DNA from: Gaiellasilicea sp963811885
Lineage (GTDB): Bacteria > Actinomycetota > Thermoleophilia > Gaiellales > Gaiellaceae
DNA length: 64,000 nucleotides
Assembly (NCBI GenBank): GCA_963811885.1
Contig: CAWETB010000012.1
Location: forward strand, 124,001-188,000
Reading direction: 5' to 3'
A program made the translations under genes and the position numbers. Each line of letters opens with the position of its first letter. Positions within the stretch are counted from its first letter, which is position 1. Positions 8,566 through 18,510 of the stretch are shown here, one piece after another. Below the pieces are notes generated by a model. The model did not search any database, was not told the DNA's origin, and saw only the letters and a list, made by a program, of their open reading frames with translations.

Positions 8566-8584
8566 TACCCCCTAGGGGTACCAT
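8555..8584 (+). promoter_or_regulatory. CsoR-type operator nested in the copZ promoter
   Basis: TACCCC (8566-8571), three bases, GGGGTA (8575-8580) is the classic inverted repeat bound by copper-sensing CsoR. It sits between a -35 TTGACG (8555-8560) and a -10 TACCAT (8579-8584). The -10 overlaps the ATG at 8583, so the true start is more likely the GTG at 8592, 7 nt downstream. csoR is the last gene of this operon, giving a closed feedback loop. Confidence 0.8.
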
Positions 8585-8591
8585 GACCCGC

Positions 8592-8799
8592 GTGCAGATC
8601 GATCTACACGGTCAGTGGGATGAGCTGTGGCCACTGCAAGGCGGCCGTCGAGGAAGAGGTCGGGCGCGTGCCCGGCGTCGCGTCGGTGACCGCAGACGTG
8701 GACAGCAAGCTCGTCGTCGTACGCGGAGAAGCGCTCGAGGACGACGCCCTGCGCGCGGCGATCGACGAGGCCGGCTACGAGGCCGCGCCGGCGCCGTGA
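8592..8799 (+). CDS. copZ: Copper chaperone CopZ (heavy-metal-associated domain)
   Basis: A ~68-residue ferredoxin-like metal carrier with the Cu(I)-binding motif GMSCGHC followed by KAAVEEEVGRVPGVASVTAD. It ends in IDEAGYEA, the normal HMA-domain end. One extra base near 8603 breaks the frame before YTVSGMSC; removing it from a GTG start at 8592 gives 69 codons. It delivers Cu(I) to CopA, whose GTG start overlaps the copZ stop. Confidence 0.8.
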
Positions 8800-10878
8800 G
8801 CGTCCAGCGGCTCGACCTGCCGATCGAGGGGATGACGTGCGCAGCCTGCGCCGTTCGCGTCGAGAAGAAGCTGAACAAGCTCGACGGCGTGTCGGCGGCC
8901 GTCAACTACGCGACCGAACGCGCTTCGGTCGCGTTCGACGCCGCGACGGTCTCGCCGGAGCAGCTGGTCGCGGCCGTCGAGTCGGCCGGATACGGCGCTT
9001 CGCTGCCGCGTGACGAGGCCGTCGAGGAGCCGGACAACGCCCCGGCGGACGGGCTCCGGCGGCGCCTGGCTGTCTCGGCGGTGCTGACGCTGCCCGTGCT
9101 CGCGCTCGCGATGATCCCTCCGCTGCAGTTCGAGGGCTGGGAGTGGGTCTCGCTGCTGCTCGCGACGCCGGTCGTCCTCTGGGGCGGGTGGCCCTTCCAC
9201 CGCGCGGCGTTCGTGAACGCGCGGCACGGCGCCGCGACGATGGACACGCTGATCTCGATCGGCACGCTCGCCGCCTGGAGCTGGTCGCTGGTCGCGCTCG
9301 TCGCGTCGACGAGGCGGAGATCTACTTCGAGGTCGCCTCCGTGGTGACGGTGTTGATCCTGCTGGGCCGGTACTTCGAGGCGCGCGCCAAGCGCCGGCGC
9401 CGGCGCCGCGATGAAGGCGCTGCTGGAGCTCGGCGCGAAGGACGTCGCCGTCGTCGGCCCCGACGGTGAGGAGCGGCGCGTGCCCGTGGAGGAGCTGCGC
9501 GTCGGCGATCTGCTTCGTCGTCCGGCCGGGCGAGAAGATCGCCACCGACGGCGTGGTCGAGTCGGGCCAGTCGGCCGTCGACACGTCGCTGCTCACCGGC
9601 GAGAGCGTTCCCGTCGAGGTCGGCCCCGGCGACGAGGCGATCGGGGCGACCGTGAACGTCTCCGGCCGCCTCGTCGTCCGCGCGACGCACATCGGCGCCG
9701 ACACCGCGCGTCGCCCAGATCGGTCGGCTCGTCACCGAGGCGCAGACGGGCAAGGCGCCCGTGCAGCGGCTCGCCGACCGGGTTTCGGCGATCTTCGTCC
9801 CGATCGTGATCGCGATCGCGCTCGCCACGCTCGGCATCTGGCTCGCCACCGGCGCCGACCCGGCCTCCGCGTTCGCGGCGGCGGTGGCGGTGCTGATCAT
9901 CGCGTGCCCCTGCGCGCTCGGGCTCGCGACGCCGACCGCGCTCCTCGTCGGCTCGGGCCGCGGCGCCCAGCTCGGCGTCCTGATCAAGGGACCCGAGGTG
10001 CTGGAGCAGACGCGGCGCGCGACCACGATCGTCCTCGACAAGACCGGCACGGTCACCGAGGGCCGGATGAGGCTCGTCGGCGTCGAGACGCTGAACGGCG
10101 CCTCGCGCGCCGAGGTGCTGCGGCTCGCGGGCGCGGTCGAGGATGCGAGCGAGCATCCCGTCGCCAGGGCCGTGGCCGACGCGGCGCGGGCCGAGGTCGG
10201 CGCACTGCCGGTCGATCGGAGTTCCGCAATCTCCCGGGTCAGGGTGTCGTCGGCACGGTCGACGGGCTCGAGGTGACGGTCGATCGGGCCGGTGTGCACT
10301 GGGGCGGCGAGTTGCGTGCGCGCCTCGTCGTCGAGGACACCGTCAAGCCGACGAGCGCCGAGGCGATCCGCGAGCTGCGGGCGCTCGGCCTGACGCCCGT
10401 CCTGCTGACCGGCGACTCCGAGGCGACGGCACGCCGCGTCGCCGCTGAGGTCGGGATCGAGCGCGTGCTCGCCGAGGTCTATCCGGGCGACAAGGCAGCG
10501 GAGGTCAGGCGGCTGCAGGAGGAGGGCGAGGTCGTGGCGATGGTCGGCGACGGCGTCAACGACGCGCCGGCGCTCGCGCAGGCGGATCTCGGGATCGCGA
10601 TCGGCACCGGCACCGACGTCGCGATCGAGGCATCCGACCTGACGCTCGTCTCGGGCGACCTGCGCGCCGCGGTCGACGCGATCAGGCTCTCGCGGCGCGT
10701 GCTCGCGACGATCAAGGGCAACCTCTTCTGGGCGTTCGCCTACAACGTGGCCGCGATCCCGCTCGCCGCGGCCGGCTATCTGAATCCGATCATCGCGGCG
10801 GCGGCGATGGCGTTCTCGAGCGTCTTCGTCGTCACCAACTCGCTGCGCCTGCGGGCGTTCCGGAGCGTGCGCGCATGA
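8796..10878 (+). CDS. copA: Copper-exporting P1B-type ATPase
   Basis: The N-terminal HMA domain has GMTCAAC. The membrane core follows, with the Cu(I) transport motif IIACPCALGLATP (CPC). The cytoplasmic part has the phosphorylation site DKTGTVTEG, the nucleotide-domain SEHPVA, and the hinge VGDGVNDAPAL, with YN and MAFSS motifs in the last helices. These define a P1B-1 Cu(I) exporter. The order copZ-copA-csoR and the operator upstream agree. About five frameshifts (near 9303, 9400, 9515, 9707 and 10230) interrupt the reading frame, but every motif is present once and in order, so I treat it as one intact gene read through errors. Confidence 0.88.
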
Positions 10879-11168
10879 GCGACCACGCCCACGGCTACGA
10901 CAAGGACGCGATCGGCAAGCGGCTCCGGCGGATCGAGGGGCAGGTGCGCGGGATCGAGAAGATGGTCGACGAGGAGCGCTACTGCATCGACATCCTGACC
11001 CAGATCGGCGCGGCGATGACCGCGCTCGAGAACGTCGGCCTGAAGGTGCTCGACGACCACGTCAACCACTGCGTCGCCGATGCGATGGCGTCCGGGGACG
11101 AGGCCGAGGCACGCGCGAAGACCGACGAGCTGCTCGCGGCCGTGCAGCGGTTCGCGAAGACGCGCTAG
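10875..11168 (+). CDS. csoR: Copper-sensing transcriptional repressor CsoR
   Basis: A 97-residue all-helical DUF156 protein. The Cu(I) ligands Cys37 (ERYCIDIL), His62 and Cys66 (DDHVNHCVAD) form the complete C-H-C triad, and RLRRIEGQVRGIEKM is the conserved first helix. Cu(I) binding releases it from the TACCCC-GGGGTA operator at 8566-8580. Its ATG overlaps the copA stop, and its TAG stop shares CTAG with the convergent SDR gene. Confidence 0.93.
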   Translation: MSDHAHGYDKDAIGKRLRRIEGQVRGIEKMVDEERYCIDILTQIGAAMTALENVGLKVLDDHVNHCVADAMASGDEAEARAKTDELLAAVQRFAKTR

Positions 11169-11918
11169 GCGGGCCGCTTGTAGCCCGAGCGGGCGACGAG
11201 GCGCGCCGACAGGCCGGGCAGCAGCACCTGGGCGAGCGAGAAGAGCCGGTACCACCGCGGCACGAAGAGCTCGCGCTTCCCCGACTCGACGGCGTTCGCG
11301 ATCCGCTCCGCGACGACGTCCGGCGTGATCACGGCCCGCCGGAAGAACGGGTTGCGCAGCACCGACCGCTGTGGGAACCCCTCCGTCTCGACGAAGCCCG
11401 GCAGCACCGTGTGCACGCGCACGCCGCGGTCCGCGAGCAGGCCGGCGAGCGAGCGGGAGAACGCCAGCTGCGCGTGCTTCGAGGCGGCGTACGGCCCGGC
11501 GGGGGCGAAGGCGACGGTGCCCGCGACCGAGACGACGTTGACGACGTGCGCGCCGGGCTGCAGCGCCGCTTCGAGCGCGCGGACCATCCAGACGCCGCCG
11601 AGATAGTTCGTCCGCAGCACCGCCTCGATCCGCTCGGGCTCGAGCGAGAAGAAGGTGCCGCGGCCCGGGATGCCGGCGTTGTTGACGAGCAGGTCGATGC
11701 GGCGGATGCCGCTGCAGGATCGCCGCGGCGGCGCGGTCGACGTCGGCGCGGTCAGAGACGTCGCAGACCTCGTACTCGCCGCCCAGCTCGGTCGCGAGCC
11801 GCTCGAGCCGGTCCTGCCTGCGCGCGACGAGCACCGGCCGCCAGCCGCGCCGCGCCAGCTCGCGCGCCGTCGCCTCGCCGATGCCGCTGGACGCGCCGGT
11901 GACGACGGCGATCTTCAC
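11165..11918 (-). CDS. Short-chain dehydrogenase/reductase
   Basis: A classical SDR with the cofactor motif TGASSGIG, the strand motif LLVNNAG, and the active-site Ser plus Tyr-x3-Lys (YAASKHAQL). The substrate is unknown; the length (~250 aa) is normal. One extra base near 11710 breaks the frame (expected QRHPRIDLLVNNAG); removing it gives 251 codons. A GTG at 11918 is the start, 7 nt after a -10 box. It is convergent with csoR, their stops overlapping in CTAG. Confidence 0.85.
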
Positions 11919-11925
11919 GCCGGCG

Positions 11926-11931
11926 AGCCTA
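11926..11931 (-). promoter_or_regulatory. -10 box of the SDR gene, leaderless
   Basis: TAGGCT on the minus strand ends 7 nt before the GTG at 11918. Its first three bases are also the TAG stop codon of the upstream subtilase gene. Confidence 0.5.
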
Positions 11932-14900
11932 CGGGCAGACGCGAACGACGCGCTGGGCTTCAGCCTTGCGGCCCTTGGCGTCGGTGACGATCGCCCGGAG
12001 CGTGTGCCGGCCCTTCGCGGCGCCGCCGCGGCGCCACGTCGTCCCGTAGATCCCCGCCGTGCCGCGACGGACGGTGGCGATCGGCTTGGTGCCGAGGAGG
12101 AACTGGACCGAGCGGACCGTGGCGGTCGAGCCGGCCAGCACGGTCAGCGGCGTGCTCGGCGTCGAGCACTCGCGGATCTCGGGCGTCAGCCAGGTGATCG
12201 TCGGCCCGTCGACGACCGTGATCGGCCCGCCGGCGAACGCGGTGTTCGGGAGCAGCTCGTCGCCGACGGAGTCGACGTTCTTCGCCTCCTGGAAGTCGGC
12301 GGCGGATGCCTGCACCTGCCGCTTGCCGGTGCGGAGCTGCGGCGCCTCGTTCGGGATCGGGAAGAGCGCGATCCCGCTGCCCGGGTCGTAGGCGACGGCT
12401 CCGATCAGGGTCTGGCCGTAGCCGATCACGAGCGAGTACGGATCGACGCCCGAGCCGAGGTCGACCACACGCAGGGCGATCGTCGGCCGGCCCGCCGAGA
12501 CGCGGCTGGTCAGCAGGCCGAGCAGCGGCGGCTGGACGTCGTCGACCCAGGCCTGGAGGACGTAGGCGCCGCCGAGCGACCGGCCGGTGAAGAGATCACG
12601 GCCCGAATCGACTGCGACGTAGTAGGCCTTCGTGCGCGGGAAGACCGTGCCCGCGGCGCCGATGTCGAGCGGGAAGTCGACCGTCAGGTTGTTGACGTTC
12701 ACGGGCAGGCCGGCGTAGCCCTGGACGTCGTTCTCGTCGGCCGAGCCGAGGAACCACGGATGGACGAGCGAGCCGGGCGTCGAGACGATCACCGCGGCGC
12801 CGACGTTCACGGCCGGCTCGTCGAGCCTGATCCGGTACAGGGTCTCGCCGCCGTCCTCGTTCACGGGCGCGCCGGTGTAGTTGGGCGCCGGCCCGAAGGC
12901 GGCGGCGGGGTACTTGTAGACCGAGGCGCGCGAGACGCCGCGGCGCGTGTCGCCCTGCTGGATCTGCCGCAGGGGGATCACCGGCGCCGACTCGAGGCCC
13001 GGACGCGTCACGAGAATGGCGTAGGCGACCTTGCGCGTGACCGAGCCGCGGCGAAGGAGCAGGAAGCCATACGCCTCGCCCGCCGTGGCGTTCGCGGCGG
13101 CGTTGGCGGTGACCGGGATCTGCGCGCTGCCGCCGGGGGCGATCGTGACCGCGCCGGGGACGACGATCTGGACGCCGCCCGGCTGGGACTGCGCCTTGAC
13201 CTCGATCGTCCACGTGCCGGCGCCGTCACCGGCGTCGGAGAGCGACAGCAGCATCGACTTCGAGGCCGCGCCGCGGTTGACGTTCATGTCCGAGTACGAG
13301 AGCGAGACCGGGTCCGTGAACAGCTTCGGATCGTTCGCGGCGAGCAGGTCGACCTCGCCGGAGCCGGACGTCAGGACCGGCGCCTCGACCGTGCGTGCCG
13401 TGTCGCGCCCACGCGGGCGCGGCAGTCGAGACGAGTGCAGACTTGACCTGCAGCGGCGACCAGTTCGGATGGCGCTGGAGCAGGAGCGCGGCGGCGCCGG
13501 CGACGTGCGGCGCGGCCATGCTCGTCCCGTCGAAGACGGCGAACGGGCCGCCGGCGAGCGGAAGCGTCGCGGACAGGATCTGGCCACCGGGCGCGCCGAC
13601 GTCCGGCTTCAGCAGGTGGCCGAAGGCGGTCAGGCCGGCGGAGGAGAAGCTCGTGACGACGCCGCCGCGGCCCGTCGAAAGATCGCGCGGGCCGCCGCCG
13701 ATCCGCACCGTCGTGCGGCCGCCCCGGCCGGCGAGGAAGGCGCGGAGCTGCTGGCCGTCGAGGTCGGCGATCATGCCGCCGCGGACGTCGAGCTGGACCG
13801 GGATCGGGTTCGCCTCGCCCGGCCGGTTGTCGACGATCACGATGCCGATGCCGCCGGCGGCCTTCACGCGCGCGCTCTTGAGGGCAAAGGTGCAGGTGCC
13901 GCGGGAGACGAGCGCGATCGCGCCGTTCAGCGAGCCGCCGGGAAGCGGGCTCGGGCCGCCGTCGAGGTTGCCGGGCGGGCCGCAGAGGTCGCGCGGCACC
14001 GGCTGACCGTTGGTGCCGAGGATCGTGCCGACGTCGACGATCGTCTGATCCGCCGTGGCCCAGGCGGACGGTGTCGCCGGGCCGGCGGTGCGCGCGAAGG
14101 GGATCCTCGTCAGCGCCTCGGGCGTCCCGGGTGCGCTCACGGAGAGCGCCGGCGCGTAGACGTGCGAGTTCGAGAGCGCCGCGACCGAGATCGCGTCGGG
14201 GGCGCTGCCGGGCGAGCCGGCCGAGCCGACCCCGTAGTCGTCGCGGTCGTTGCCGGCCGAGATCACCGGGACGACGCCTGCCGCGGAGACGTTCCGCACC
14301 GCCTCGATCAGCGCGTCGCTGAGCGGGTCCGTCTGCGGGCCGCCGCCGGAGAAGTTGATCACGTCCATGCCGTCCTGAACCGCCGACTCGAAGGCGGCGA
14401 CGATCTCGGGCGTGTTGCCGACGTGTCCGGCCGGCGTCGGCACGTTGAAGACTCTGTAGTTGCCGAGGTACGCGCGCGGCGCGACGCCGGAGAGCCCGGT
14501 CGTCAGCGGATGGTCGGCGCCGGCCGGCGCCGTCGTGCCCGCGTTGCCCGCCGCGATGCCGGCGACGTGCGTCCCGTGGAACGAGGCCTGCGGGTCGACC
14601 GCCAGCTTGGTGCGGTCGTCCGCGCCTGCGCCGACGAACGAGCGGGCGACGATCACCTTCGGCGTCGTCCACTTGGTGCCGCCCTTCGGGAAGCCGGCCG
14701 GGTAGCTGTAGCCCTCCGGGTTGAAGAAGGTGTTCGTCTGGTCGATGCCGTCGTCGACGACGGCGATCTTCATCCCCTCGCCGCTGCCGCCGCCGGCCGC
14801 CGCGAGCGCACCCGCGCCGATCAGGCCGGGGCTGCGGTTGAGCGCGAGCGTGTAGCGGTAGCTCGGATACAGCTTGCGCGCGAAGGAGAGCTTGGCCGCC

Positions 14901-15313
14901 TTCGCCAGCTGCGTCGTCGGCAGCTCGACGGCCATCCCGTTCAGGAGCAGCGTGTAGTTGCGCTCGACGGTGGCGCTCGGGATCGCCCGCTTCAGCGTGG
15001 CCGTTGCGGCCCGCTGCGCGCGCTGCAGCTTGGCGACGTAGGCCCTGGCGCCGCGGCTCTGCACGTTCAGCCTGCGCGTGCCGCTGCTGCCGGCGAGTGT
15101 GCGCGAGTAGGCGGCGAGCGGCGGGTCGGCCAGCGTCAGGATGACGGTGATCCGGCCCTTGCGATGAGCGGCCGGAATCGTGATCTTGCCGGCGCGAACG
15201 CGGGGGATCTGGAGCTCGCCACCGCGCCGCTCGATCGGCTGAAAAGCACCCGCAGCAGCCGACGTGGCGATGAGCGCCATGCCGAGTGCGAGAGAGACGA
15301 CGAGGCGGCGCAC
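11929..15313 (-). CDS. Very large secreted subtilisin-like serine protease (S8) with PA insert
   Basis: From GTG at 15313 there is a signal peptide (VVSLALGMALIATSAAAGAF), then a propeptide with an inhibitor-like strand (ITVILTLADPPLAAYSRTL). The catalytic triad is Asp in IAVVDDGID, His in FHGTHVAGIAAG and Ser in DGTSMAAPHVAGAAAL. A protease-associated insert (VSRGTCTFALKSARVKAAG) lies between His and Ser. About 530 further residues carry fibronectin-like strands and end in RVVRVCP. One extra base near 13425 (expected PAWADTARTVEAP) breaks the frame; removing it gives 1,128 codons. No LPXTG or anchor is seen, so it is probably released. Confidence 0.88.
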
Positions 15314-15320
15314 GGACGGC

Positions 15321-15326
15321 AGAGTA
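15321..15326 (-). promoter_or_regulatory. -10 box of the subtilase gene, leaderless
   Basis: TACTCT on the minus strand ends 7 nt before the GTG at 15313. Confidence 0.45.
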
Positions 15327-15330
15327 GCCG

Positions 15331-15336
15331 TAGGAT
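15331..15336 (+). promoter_or_regulatory. -10 box of fabI, leaderless
   Basis: TAGGAT ends 6 nt before the GTG at 15343. It lies only 4 nt from the divergent subtilase -10, so the two promoters must compete for polymerase. Confidence 0.45.
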
Positions 15337-15342
15337 CGCCGA

Positions 15343-16119
15343 GTGTCACGATTCGCGGGAAAACGCGCTCTGATCCTGGGGGTCGCGAACAAGCGCTCGA
15401 TCGCATGGGCGATCGCGAGGCGCCTGGCCGACGAGGGGGCCGAGCTCGCCTTCACCTTTCAGGGCGAGCGGATCGAGAGCAACGTGCGCGAGCTCGCATC
15501 GTCGGTCGGCTCCAAGCTGGTGACGCCCTGCGACGTCCGCGCCGACGAGGACGTCGAGCGCGTCTTCGGCGAAGTCGCCGAAGCGTGGGACGGCAAGCTC
15601 GATCTGCTCGTTCACTCCGTCGCCTTCGCGGCGGCCGAGGATCTGGAAGGGCGGTTCACGGACACGCCGCGCGACCGCTTCTGGATGGCGATCGACATCA
15701 GCGCCTACTCGCTCGTCGCAGCCTCGCGCGCGGCCGAGCCGCTGATGACCGCCGCCGGCGGCGGCTCGATCGTGACGATGACCTACCTCGGCGGTGAGCG
15801 GGCCGTGCCGCACTACAACGTCATGGGCGTGGCGAAGGCGACGCTGGACGCGTCCGTCAAGTACCTCGCCTGGGATCTCGGCGAGAAGGAGATCCGGGTC
15901 AACGCCGTCTCGGCCGGCCCTGTGCGCACGCTCGCGGCGCGCTCGATCGCCGGCTTCACCGAGATGGAGTCGATGTTCGTCGAGCGTGCGCCGCTCCGCC
16001 GCCACATCGACGCCGACGACGTCGCCGCGGCCTCCGCCTACCTGCTCTCGGACGACGCGAAGAACGTGACCGGCACGACGCTCTACGTCGACGCCGGCTA
16101 CCACGCGATGGGCATGTAG
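15343..16119 (+). CDS. fabI: Enoyl-[acyl-carrier-protein] reductase (NADH)
   Basis: This 258-residue SDR-fold enzyme catalyses the last reduction step of fatty-acid elongation. It has the FabI-type divergent cofactor loop (LILGVANKRSIAWAIA), the HSVAFA strand, and the FabI catalytic tyrosines with Tyr-x6-Lys (PHYNVMGVAKATL), followed by VNAVSAGPVRTLAARSI. No frameshift. It stands alone, divergent from the protease and followed by a hairpin shared with the convergent mmpL. Confidence 0.94.
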   Translation: MSRFAGKRALILGVANKRSIAWAIARRLADEGAELAFTFQGERIESNVRELASSVGSKLVTPCDVRADEDVERVFGEVAEAWDGKLDLLVHSVAFAAAEDLEGRFTDTPRDRFWMAIDISAYSLVAASRAAEPLMTAAGGGSIVTMTYLGGERAVPHYNVMGVAKATLDASVKYLAWDLGEKEIRVNAVSAGPVRTLAARSIAGFTEMESMFVERAPLRRHIDADDVAAASAYLLSDDAKNVTGTTLYVDAGYHAMGM

Positions 16120-16146
16120 GGCGGCGGAGCGAGCGCTCCGCCGCCC
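16119..16146. terminator. Bidirectional terminator hairpin between fabI and mmpL
   Basis: GGGCGGCGGAGC (16119-16130) pairs with GCTCCGCCGCCC (16135-16146) around a 4-nt loop, starting at the last base of the fabI stop and ending 9 nt before the convergent mmpL stop. Confidence 0.7.
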
Positions 16147-16154
16147 TTGATCGC

Positions 16155-18420
16155 CTAGGCCGGCCCTTCGGCCGGGCGCTCGACGTCCACCAGCGTCGGC
16201 GGCGCGCCCTCGTGCGGCGACTCGATCGTGATGTTCGGAAGCAGCCGGTCGAGCCAGCCCGGGATGTACCAGGACTTCTCACCCATGAGCGTGAGGAAGG
16301 CAGGCACGAGCGTCATCCGGATGATCAGCGCGTCGGTGAGGATCGCGACCGCGAGCAGCAGCCCGAACTCCTTCGAGATGCGATCCGGCGTGAGGATGAA
16401 GGCCGCGAAGACGGTGCCCATGATCAGCGCCGCGGCGACGACGACCCGCCCGATCGCGGCGATCCCATGCTCGACCGCCTCACGTGTCTTCAGGCCGTGG
16501 ACGTGCTCCTCCCGGATCCGGCTCATCAGGAAGACCATGTAGTCCATCGAGAGCCCGAAGAGGATCGCAAAGGCGATCGGTGGGACGAACGTCTCGATCG
16601 GCCCTGTTCGGTCGAGGCCCGTCAGGCCCATCAGGTGGCCCTCCTGCACCACCAGCGTCAGGACGCCGAAGCCGACGAACGCCGACATGATCGTCGTGAT
16701 CGCCGCCGTCAGCGAGATCACGATCGACCGGAACGCCATCGCGAGCACGAGGAAGGTGACGCCGATGATGTAGAGCAGGAAGATCGGCAGTCGCTCCATG
16801 ATCCGCTCGGCGATGTCCTTGAACGCCGCGGTCTGCCCGGAGACGTAGGCGATCGCGTCGCCGCCCTCGGTCGCGACCGGCACGACGTCGTTCCGCAGAC
16901 GGTCGACAAGCTCACCGGTGGCCTCGTCCTGCGGCGCGGACGTCGGGGTGACGAAGACGAGCGCAACGGTCTTCTCGTCGTTGAACTGGGGCTCACCGAC
17001 GGACGCCACGCCCGGAAGCCCTTGCACGCCGTCGTGGATCTTCGCCGGCACCTGCTCGTCGCCGTTCACGTCGACGACGATCGGGATGGGGCCGTTGAAG
17101 CCGGGGCCGAATCCCTCCGCCAGGAGGTCGTAGGCGCGGCGGGCGGTCTGCTCCTTGGGCTGGGTGCCCTGGTCGGACGCACCGAGCCGGACGAGCGCCG
17201 ACGTGCCTGCCAGCGCCAGGATCAGGATCAGCACGACCGGGAACACGACCTTCGCGTGGGCGGTCACGAAGCGGCCCCAGCGGGCGATCGGAGTCTTCTC
17301 CCGCGCCTCCTCGGAGTCGTCGAGCCGGCGGAGGAAGGGCACCTTCCACCGGTCGATCTTGTGCCCCAGCTTCGCCAGCACCGAGATCAGCAACGAGTTC
17401 GCGATCGCCACGGTCGTGAGGACGCCGAGCGCCGAGCCGATGCCGAGCTTGGTGACGAAGTCGAGGCCGAAGAAGGCCAGGCCGGTGACGGAAATCGCGA
17501 CGGTCGCGCCGGCGAAGAGCACGGCGCGGCCCGCGGAGGATCCGGCCTCGGAGGCGGCATCGACCGGGGACAGCCCCTCGTGCAGAAGCTGTCTGAAGCG
17601 GGTGACGATGAACAGGGAGTAGTCGATGCCGACGCCAAGGCCGATCATCGACACGAGCAACGGCGTGATCGTGTTGATGTCGGTCAGGCCGGCGAGGATG
17701 AAGAGCAGGACGAACGCGATCGCCAGCGCCGTCAGCGCGAGCAGAATCGGGATCGACACCGCCACGAAGGTGCGGAAGACGACGATCAGGACGATCAGCG
17801 CCGCCAGCAGGCCGAGCAGCTCCTGCGGCCCCTGCTCGATCGGTGGGAACTCGGCGTCGCCGTTGAACTCGACCGTGAGACCGGCCGGCTCGACCGTCTG
17901 CGCGCACCGCGTCCTGGACGGCGACGACGGCCGCGCGATCCTTGTCGAAGATGACCCGGTCGAACTGGGCCTCCGCATAGGCGATCCGCCCGTCGTCCGA
18001 GAACCTGTTCGGGTCGAATGGATCGCTGACGCTCTCGATGCCGGCCTTGTCCTCGGTCGGCTTGAACTCGGAGCTCTTGAGCTTCGCGACGGCGTCCTCG
18101 ACCGCCTGCTTGTTCTCGGCCGTGTCCAGCCGCTCGCCGGAAGGCGCAGCGAAGACGACGTTCAGCACGCCGCCCTGCTCGGACGCGAACTCCGACTCGA
18201 TCAGGTCGGTCGCCTTCTGCGTGTCCGAGCCGGGAATGTCGAACTCGTCCTTCAGGCTGCCGCCGACCGTCACGAGGAGGGCGATCAAGACGACGACGAT
18301 TCCGATCCAGCTCAGAAGGACGCGGCGCGGATGCGTCGCGCACGCTCTGTACCAGCGCGCAAGGCCTCCCGTCGAGAGTCGTTCATGTGCAGCGCGGTGT
18401 TCCGTCGGTCTCTCCGCCAT
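16155..18420 (-). CDS. MMPL/RND-family membrane transporter
   Basis: A ~754-residue protein with two repeats of one helix, a large extracytoplasmic loop and five helices. The first helix follows RRVLLSWIGIVVVLIALL. The repeat signatures are LGVGIDYSLFIVTRFR and LFGLSMDYMVFLMSRIREE, whose Asp-Tyr pairs are the proton-relay residues of MMPL proteins. Such proteins export lipids, siderophores or hydrophobic drugs by proton motive force; the substrate here is unknown. One extra base near 17905 breaks the frame; removing it gives 755 codons. A leader with AAAGGAG 8 nt before the ATG and two palindromes upstream suggest repressor control, but no regulator gene is adjacent. Confidence 0.88.
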
Positions 18421-18447
18421 TGCGGTGGCTCCTTTTCTCTCGCTTCG

Positions 18448-18462
18448 GTCTACACCGTAGAC
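18448..18462. promoter_or_regulatory. Inverted repeat upstream of mmpL (candidate operator)
   Basis: GTCTAC-ACC-GTAGAC is a perfect 6-3-6 inverted repeat 28 bases upstream of the mmpL ATG, in the place and style of TetR-family operators that control MMPL exporters. Confidence 0.5.
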
Positions 18463-18481
18463 ATCCGGCGACCCTCGAATT

Positions 18482-18495
18482 CATCGGTACCGATG
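18482..18495. promoter_or_regulatory. 14-bp perfect palindrome upstream of mmpL
   Basis: CATCGGTACCGATG lies between the stop of the membrane-protein gene and the mmpL promoter region. It is a second possible repressor site. Confidence 0.45.
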
Positions 18496-18510
18496 CTTTC
18501 TGGTTCTCAA

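Noticed and set aside
11710..11716. CTGCAG as a universal mis-read site
   Set aside because: Several CTGCAG sites in intact genes (for example 9123, 42406, 51230 and 58393) are read correctly, so the site is not always affected.
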